Made by a program: the position numbers and the translations under genes. Below, in pieces: positions 40,185 through 43,651 of a stretch of 43,651 nt of DNA. Positions within the stretch are counted from its first letter, which is position 1; the number at the start of each line of letters is the position of its first letter. The notes under the pieces were generated by a model. The model saw only the letters and a program-made list of their open reading frames with translations. It made no database searches and was not told the DNA's origin. Source of the DNA: Desulfurella acetivorans A63 (lineage in GTDB: Bacteria; Campylobacterota_A; Desulfurellia; Desulfurellales; Desulfurellaceae); the NCBI GenBank assembly GCA_000517565.1, contig CP007051.1:1488850-1532500 (forward strand), written 5' to 3'.

Positions 40185-41577
40185 TTATACCTCCTGCTTG
40201 AAGCATGGCACCCAGTTTTGATAAAACCTCTTTATACTCATTTTCTGCAATACTATCATACACAATCCCAGCACCTGCTTGAAATCTTGCCTTATCATTT
40301 TCAAAAAATGCAGTTCTTATGGTTATTGCCATATCCATATTACCACTTAGACCTATATATCCAACGCATCCTGCATAAAATCCTCTGCATTGCTTTTCTG
40401 TTTCTTCAATCAATTCTATTGCTCTAACTTTTGGAGCACCACTTACAGTGCCAGCTGGAAATGTATTTGTAAGGCAGTCAATTAAATCAAATGAATCATC
40501 TATTTGTCCTTCAACTTCAGAAACAAGATGCATGACATGAGAATAATGCTCTATTTGTCTAAATGACTTGACTTTAACACTTAACGGCTTGCATACGCGC
40601 GAGAGATCGTTTCTAGCAAGATCAAGTAGCATTAAATGCTCTGCATTTTCTTTTTCATCTTTTAATAAATCTTCTTCAAGCATGCGCGTTTCTTCTAAAG
40701 TTTTTGCAATTGGTCTTGTACCTGCAATGGGTTTAATTGTAGCTATATTTTTTCTAACGCTAATGTGTACTTCTGGACTTGAGCCTACAACATAGTTTGA
40801 AGCATCTTTTATAAAAAACATATATGGTGATGGGTTAAATTTTCTTAGGTTTCTATAAAACTCAAATGGATTTAAGCCAGCCACTTCAATATAGTCACTT
40901 AATACCACCTGAATTACTTCACCTTCTTCAATCTGTTTTTTCAAAAAGTTCACCTTTTCTATAAAATCTTTCTTTGGTATTTTTCTTATTATTTTTGGAC
41001 TGGATAAGTTATTTTTACTTTCGCAACTTAATAGCTCTTCTTTGAATAACAAAAGATCCTGATGTGCTTTTTGATATGCATCAGGATCTTTTGTTGTTTG
41101 CGATTTTGCAAGGTAGAGTTTATTTGTATAGTTATCGTAAACCAAAAACTTATCCACAAAATAAAATACCCCAAGGACATCTGGTAGATATTTAAGTTTT
41201 TCTCGTAAAATTCCGCATTCATTCACAAACTCAAAGCTTAAAAGTGCTATAAACCCACCAGAAAAATTACCATATTCTTCAAAGGATGCCGATTGATTTT
41301 TCTTTAAAAATTCTTTAATAAAGCCCAAATCTTGTCGCGTGCCTTCTAATTGGCCGTTTTTGTCTAAAACAAACTTTTTTACATTAAAAGCCAAAAAGGA
41401 AAACCTACTGTAAATCTTTTTTTGATTGGCACTTTCAAGCAACAAACAATTTTCTTTATCCAGTAAGCTTCTAAGTAAACTAACGGGTGTGTCTAAATCA
41501 CCATCAATTTCCATATACACTGGTATTCTATCGTAGACTTTTGACAAATCTACAAACTCACTGTAAGTTGGATACAT
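40168..41577 (-). CDS. trpE: anthranilate synthase component I
   Basis: Converts chorismate to anthranilate with TrpG; 469 residues. LLLESANQKKIYSRFSF near 46-62 is the LLES...S tryptophan feedback site, so the enzyme is likely inhibited by Trp. GSSPEVHISV, PIAGTRPIAKT, LVSEVEGQI and FPAGTVSGAPK are chorismate-binding motifs. AAGGAGGT (41581-41588) fixes the ATG. It lies directly after two terminators, which control the whole seven-gene operon. It contains no Trp, so its own synthesis does not depend on charged tRNA-Trp. Confidence 0.97.
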   Translation of the reverse strand: MYPTYSEFVDLSKVYDRIPVYMEIDGDLDTPVSLLRSLLDKENCLLLESANQKKIYSRFSFLAFNVKKFVLDKNGQLEGTRQDLGFIKEFLKKNQSASFEEYGNFSGGFIALLSFEFVNECGILREKLKYLPDVLGVFYFVDKFLVYDNYTNKLYLAKSQTTKDPDAYQKAHQDLLLFKEELLSCESKNNLSSPKIIRKIPKKDFIEKVNFLKKQIEEGEVIQVVLSDYIEVAGLNPFEFYRNLRKFNPSPYMFFIKDASNYVVGSSPEVHISVRKNIATIKPIAGTRPIAKTLEETRMLEEDLLKDEKENAEHLMLLDLARNDLSRVCKPLSVKVKSFRQIEHYSHVMHLVSEVEGQIDDSFDLIDCLTNTFPAGTVSGAPKVRAIELIEETEKQCRGFYAGCVGYIGLSGNMDMAITIRTAFFENDKARFQAGAGIVYDSIAENEYKEVLSKLGAMLQAGGINDSFD

Positions 41578-41593
41578 TTAACCTCCTTAAAAC

Positions 41594-41631
41594 AAAAAAG
41601 CCGCTTAAACCATCTAAGGCTTAAGCGGCTT
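41594..41631 (-). terminator. second trp leader terminator (arms 5 and 6)
   Basis: On the minus strand a perfect 11-bp stem AAGCCGCTTAA / TTAAGCGGCTT with a 12-base loop is followed by a U-run interrupted once by G. It ends six bases before the trpE ribosome-binding site. Its 5' arm can instead pair with the 3' arm of the first terminator (arm 4): 41638-41648 with 41621-41631, 11 bp, loop of six U. Confidence 0.85.
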
Positions 41632-41688
41632 AAAAAAAAGCCGCTTAAAGCACTTACTTGGGCTATCCCCAAGTGCGCTTTAAGCGGC
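41632..41688 (-). terminator. first trp attenuator terminator (arms 3 and 4)
   Basis: On the minus strand the arms GCCGCTTAAAGC (41677-41688) and GCTTTAAGCGGC (41640-41651) form a perfect 12-bp stem with further inner pairing (ACTTGGG/CCCAAGT), followed by eight U at 41632-41639. It is an intrinsic terminator in the position expected for trp attenuation. The inner sequence GGGATAGCC (41661-41669) is shared with the antiterminator. Confidence 0.92.
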
Positions 41689-41723
41689 ACTAAAATTTAA
41701 AGGGATAGCCTTTTAGCTACCCC
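41661..41723 (-). promoter_or_regulatory. trp attenuator switch: 1:2 pause hairpin versus 2:3 antiterminator
   Basis: On the minus strand segment 1 GGGGTAGC (41716-41723) overlaps the end of the leader peptide codons and pairs with segment 2 GGCTATCCC (41702-41710), with one G-U. Segment 2 also pairs perfectly (9 bp) with segment 3 GGGATAGCC (41661-41669) inside the terminator. A ribosome stalled at the Trp codons would mask segment 1, allow 2:3 and prevent the 3:4 terminator. A ribosome reaching the stop codon (41713-41715) would cover segment 2 and allow termination. Confidence 0.85.
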
Positions 41724-41769
41724 ACCACCATATATTTTTTAATGTTGAAATCTTAGCCAATACTTTCAT
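41713..41769 (-). CDS. trpL: trp operon leader peptide
   Basis: An 18-residue open frame reads MKVLAKISTLKNIWWWGS, with three consecutive TGG codons (41722-41730) just before the stop. Its size, position and Trp run fit the ribosome-sensing peptides of attenuated trp operons. No Shine-Dalgarno sequence is visible; the predicted transcript starts within a few bases of the ATG, so translation is probably leaderless. The codons for the last residues form segment 1 of the RNA switch. It has no expected function other than ribosome stalling when charged tRNA-Trp is scarce. Confidence 0.88.
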   Translation of the reverse strand: MKVLAKISTLKNIWWWGS

Positions 41770-41777
41770 ACATTTGT

Positions 41778-41805
41778 AATGTATCATAAATATTTCAAAA
41801 GTCAA
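41778..41805 (-). promoter_or_regulatory. trp operon promoter
   Basis: On the minus strand TTGACT (41800-41805) and TACATT (41778-41783) are 16 bases apart, with TGA before the -10 as an extended element. The -35 box overlaps the end of the AI-2E-family gene. The start would be at about 41770-41772, one to three bases before the trpL ATG. Confidence 0.65.
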
Positions 41806-42773
41806 GAAATTTTTTCTTTTTTATAAACGTTCAGTACAGCATCAGCTAAACTTACAATTATAGGACCCACAAAAATACCGATTAAACCAAAAAAAACTAT
41901 GCCACCCATTATACTAAAAAATAAAACCAAAGGATGAATACTCATATATGAGCCAATTAATAACGGTCTTATGTAATTATCAACGCTACCTACAAAAACT
42001 CCACCCCATACAAGCAAAAACAAACCTTTTATATATGAGCCAGTAATTAAAAAATACAAACTTGCTGGAGCCCATAAAAGCGCTGTACCAACAACCGGTA
42101 CAAATGAAACTATTGCACCAAGCCCAATCCATATAAAAAAGCCACTAATGCCTACAATTAAAAAACCCACGGCACACAAAATACCCTGTATCAATGCTAT
42201 AATAACGCCACCAATAAGTGTAGCTTTAAGGCTTAACTTTATTGTTTGCTTTAATTTTTCAAATGTCTTTTTATCTTGTATGAAACTTTCTATGTAGTTC
42301 AAAAATTTATCTTTGTCTTTAATAATGTAAAATGAAACCAATAAAGCAAAAATTAAATCTGTAATAGTTTTGTAAGTGTAAGAAAATATACTTATTGCAT
42401 TTTTTGTCAAAAAATCCATAATTTGCGCATTGATATTAGCTGTATAATCTTTTACAAAACCAAAAAATGGTAAATTAAAATTAGAATACTCTGCAATAGC
42501 TTTTTTTGAAAATTCTAAAATAGAATTTATCTGTGAAGAAGATATGCCAATCAAAAAAACAAATGGCAACAAAATCAAAATAAGCATTATAAAAAGCACA
42601 ATTAGGCTAGCCCAAAGGTCACTTTTAACAAATTTTTGCGTATAAACCTTAACTGGCATAAATACAATAGCAAGGACAATCCCCCACAAAATAGGCTTCC
42701 AAAACGGTATAATTATAAGTACACTTAATATAATTGTTGCAACAAGAGAAAAACTCAAGAAATTAAGCTTCAT
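41802..42773 (-). CDS. AI-2E/PerM-family membrane transporter
   Basis: Inner-membrane protein of 323 residues with about seven or eight hydrophobic segments and the family pattern: paired N-terminal helices, a soluble stretch near 85-125, then ALIQGILCAVGFLIVGISG, IVSFVPVVGTALLW and HPLVLFFSIMGG. Members export AI-2 or act as Na+/H+ antiporters or permeases; the substrate cannot be told from sequence. It overlaps the deacetylase by four bases. Its stop codon lies inside the trp promoter. Confidence 0.9.
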   Translation of the reverse strand: MKLNFLSFSLVATIILSVLIIIPFWKPILWGIVLAIVFMPVKVYTQKFVKSDLWASLIVLFIMLILILLPFVFLIGISSSQINSILEFSKKAIAEYSNFNLPFFGFVKDYTANINAQIMDFLTKNAISIFSYTYKTITDLIFALLVSFYIIKDKDKFLNYIESFIQDKKTFEKLKQTIKLSLKATLIGGVIIALIQGILCAVGFLIVGISGFFIWIGLGAIVSFVPVVGTALLWAPASLYFLITGSYIKGLFLLVWGGVFVGSVDNYIRPLLIGSYMSIHPLVLFFSIMGGIVFFGLIGIFVGPIIVSLADAVLNVYKKEKIS

Positions 42774-43651
42774 ATTTTCCTGTATATTTTAGCATAAACT
42801 CTACTAAGAAAAGGGCTTTTGTAAATTTTAAGTCTTTTATCCAGCCAATCACCACCCCTTACTTCTATGCGTTTTAGCTCAAACAAATCGTCATCAGGCA
42901 TATTCTGACCAATTTTAAGTGTAAAAGCAGCTTTATAGGCCCTTTTGACATACTCTTTTGATACTTCATCATAACTACCAAATGGATAGCAAAAAAAATC
43001 AACGCTTTTGTTAAGTTGTTCTTCTAAAATGCGCTTTGATTCAAAAACTTCTATCTCAAGCCTCTTTATTCGCTCATATCTGGGTTCTATTTGCATATTT
43101 AGAGTATTTTTTTTTAAATATTTTTTATATTGCCTGTAGAGGATTTTTTGCGCATTTTTCTTTTTAAAAAACAATATACCATTGTGTTTTGCCACAAAAT
43201 CGTGCATATAGTCTCTAAGCTTTAAATCATCAATAATGCATTCACATGCACAATCCCATTTTTTTTCATACACAGGTATACCAAGTCTTTTATCGTGAGT
43301 ATACTCAAAAAACCACTCACCAAGTCTTGAATCATTAAATTTAAACACTTTGTTTGAACAAAAGCATGCTTTATGATTTAAAGAGTGGGACTGTATATCA
43401 ATCAATTTTGAATCTTGCAAAAACCTAAGTTCCTCAAAACTCAAATAGTGTGATTTTTCTAAAAACTCATTGACAGAATTTGCCATATTTAATTTTTTAA
43501 GCTCTTCAATATCCATTCTTTTAATATTTTTTGCAAGTTTGTTCACTATTACAAATATGGTAGCAAAAAACTCGTATTTTTTAAGAATAGGATATGCGTA
43601 TACAAGGTTATCTGCATATCCATCATCAAATGTTATTGCAACAGCTTTTTT
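42770..43651 (-). CDS. polysaccharide deacetylase (NodB family), N-terminus outside the window
   Basis: Carbohydrate esterase 4-type protein, open to the window edge. The frame runs upstream of a GTG at 43546 through ITFDDGYADN (about 43607-43636 on the minus strand), the NodB motif 1 with the catalytic Asp pair, so that GTG is not the start. HSLNH is the zinc His pair and CYPFGSYD matches motif 3. An unusual Lys-rich insert of about 90 residues, with Cys-rich CACECI, lies between motifs 2 and 3. It likely removes acetyl groups from a cell-wall or surface glycan. At least 293 residues are visible. Confidence 0.9.
   Translation of the reverse strand, partial: KKAVAITFDDGYADNLVYAYPILKKYEFFATIFVIVNKLAKNIKRMDIEELKKLNMANSVNEFLEKSHYLSFEELRFLQDSKLIDIQSHSLNHKACFCSNKVFKFNDSRLGEWFFEYTHDKRLGIPVYEKKWDCACECIIDDLKLRDYMHDFVAKHNGILFFKKKNAQKILYRQYKKYLKKNTLNMQIEPRYERIKRLEIEVFESKRILEEQLNKSVDFFCYPFGSYDEVSKEYVKRAYKAAFTLKIGQNMPDDDLFELKRIEVRGGDWLDKRLKIYKSPFLSRVYAKIYRKI

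Noticed and set aside
41578-41771. T-box riboswitch or TRAP-type control of trp
   Set aside because: No T-box core sequence and no series of GAG/UAG triplets is visible. The Trp-codon peptide and alternative hairpins explain the region.
42770-43546. GTG at 43546 as the deacetylase start
   Set aside because: The frame continues upstream through the essential motif TFDDGY to the window edge.

Overview
The window is AT-rich, gene-dense bacterial chromosome with short intergenic gaps and many start/stop overlaps. A Gram-negative cell is indicated by an outer-membrane beta-barrel with signal peptide, a Pal-type lipoprotein and an EmrAB-like pump. Gene content and style (TrmFO, HisZ beside purA, GAF/GGDEF/EAL signalling, a compact fully split trp operon) suggest a thermophilic or sulfur-metabolising lineage such as Desulfurella/Hippea (Campylobacterota). 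That placement is an inference from protein style, not a search result. I saw no rRNA, tRNA, CRISPR array, insertion sequence or phage gene, and no stretch over 300 bases without a gene or a decayed gene.

Layout. 1-2130: a three-repeat FeoA-like protein and an outer-membrane barrel, preceded by a 70-bp copy of part of the first gene. 2153-4193: gdhA and an old-yellow-enzyme pseudogene with an internal deletion (both minus). 4274-6041: a FecCD/FecE-type ABC permease and ATPase. 6068-8089: groS-groL (minus) with a degenerate CIRCE operator. 8223-13221: argB, a galT-like gene, glgA, a soluble GAF histidine kinase and a lone receiver (plus). 13218-14322: thioesterase, His-rich small protein and an unknown protein (minus). 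14403-18025: DEAD-box helicase with a long structured leader, then typA. 18022-27074: a long minus-strand run, trmFO, rpsO, pnp, M16 peptidase, class V aminotransferase, hisZ, purA, HIT, aroQ. 27154-28131: aldo/keto reductase. 28284-30789: a decayed GAF-GAF-PAS-GGDEF-EAL gene. 30778-35489: pal, EmrA-like, EmrB-like, a cytidylate-kinase-like protein and a 2-hydroxyacid dehydrogenase (minus). 35557-41805: trpE-G-D-C-F-B-A with a leader region (minus). 41802-43651: an AI-2E-family membrane protein and a polysaccharide deacetylase cut by the window edge.

The most interesting part is the trp leader (41594-41805). It encodes an unannotated 18-residue peptide, MKVLAKISTLKNIWWWGS, with three consecutive Trp codons. 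Its start codon lies at the predicted transcription start. It is followed by a canonical 1:2 / 2:3 / 3:4 attenuator and then by a second intrinsic terminator. The 3' arm of the first terminator can pair perfectly (11 bp, six-U loop) with the 5' arm of the second. A single ribosome-stalling decision could therefore be relayed to both terminators. I propose this as a coupled tandem attenuator; it needs experimental testing.

Second in interest are the recent-looking gene lesions: an in-gene deletion at a short repeat in the old yellow enzyme, and an 11-bp tandem duplication plus three frame disruptions in the c-di-GMP gene. These could be genuine decay or assembly error; reads would decide.
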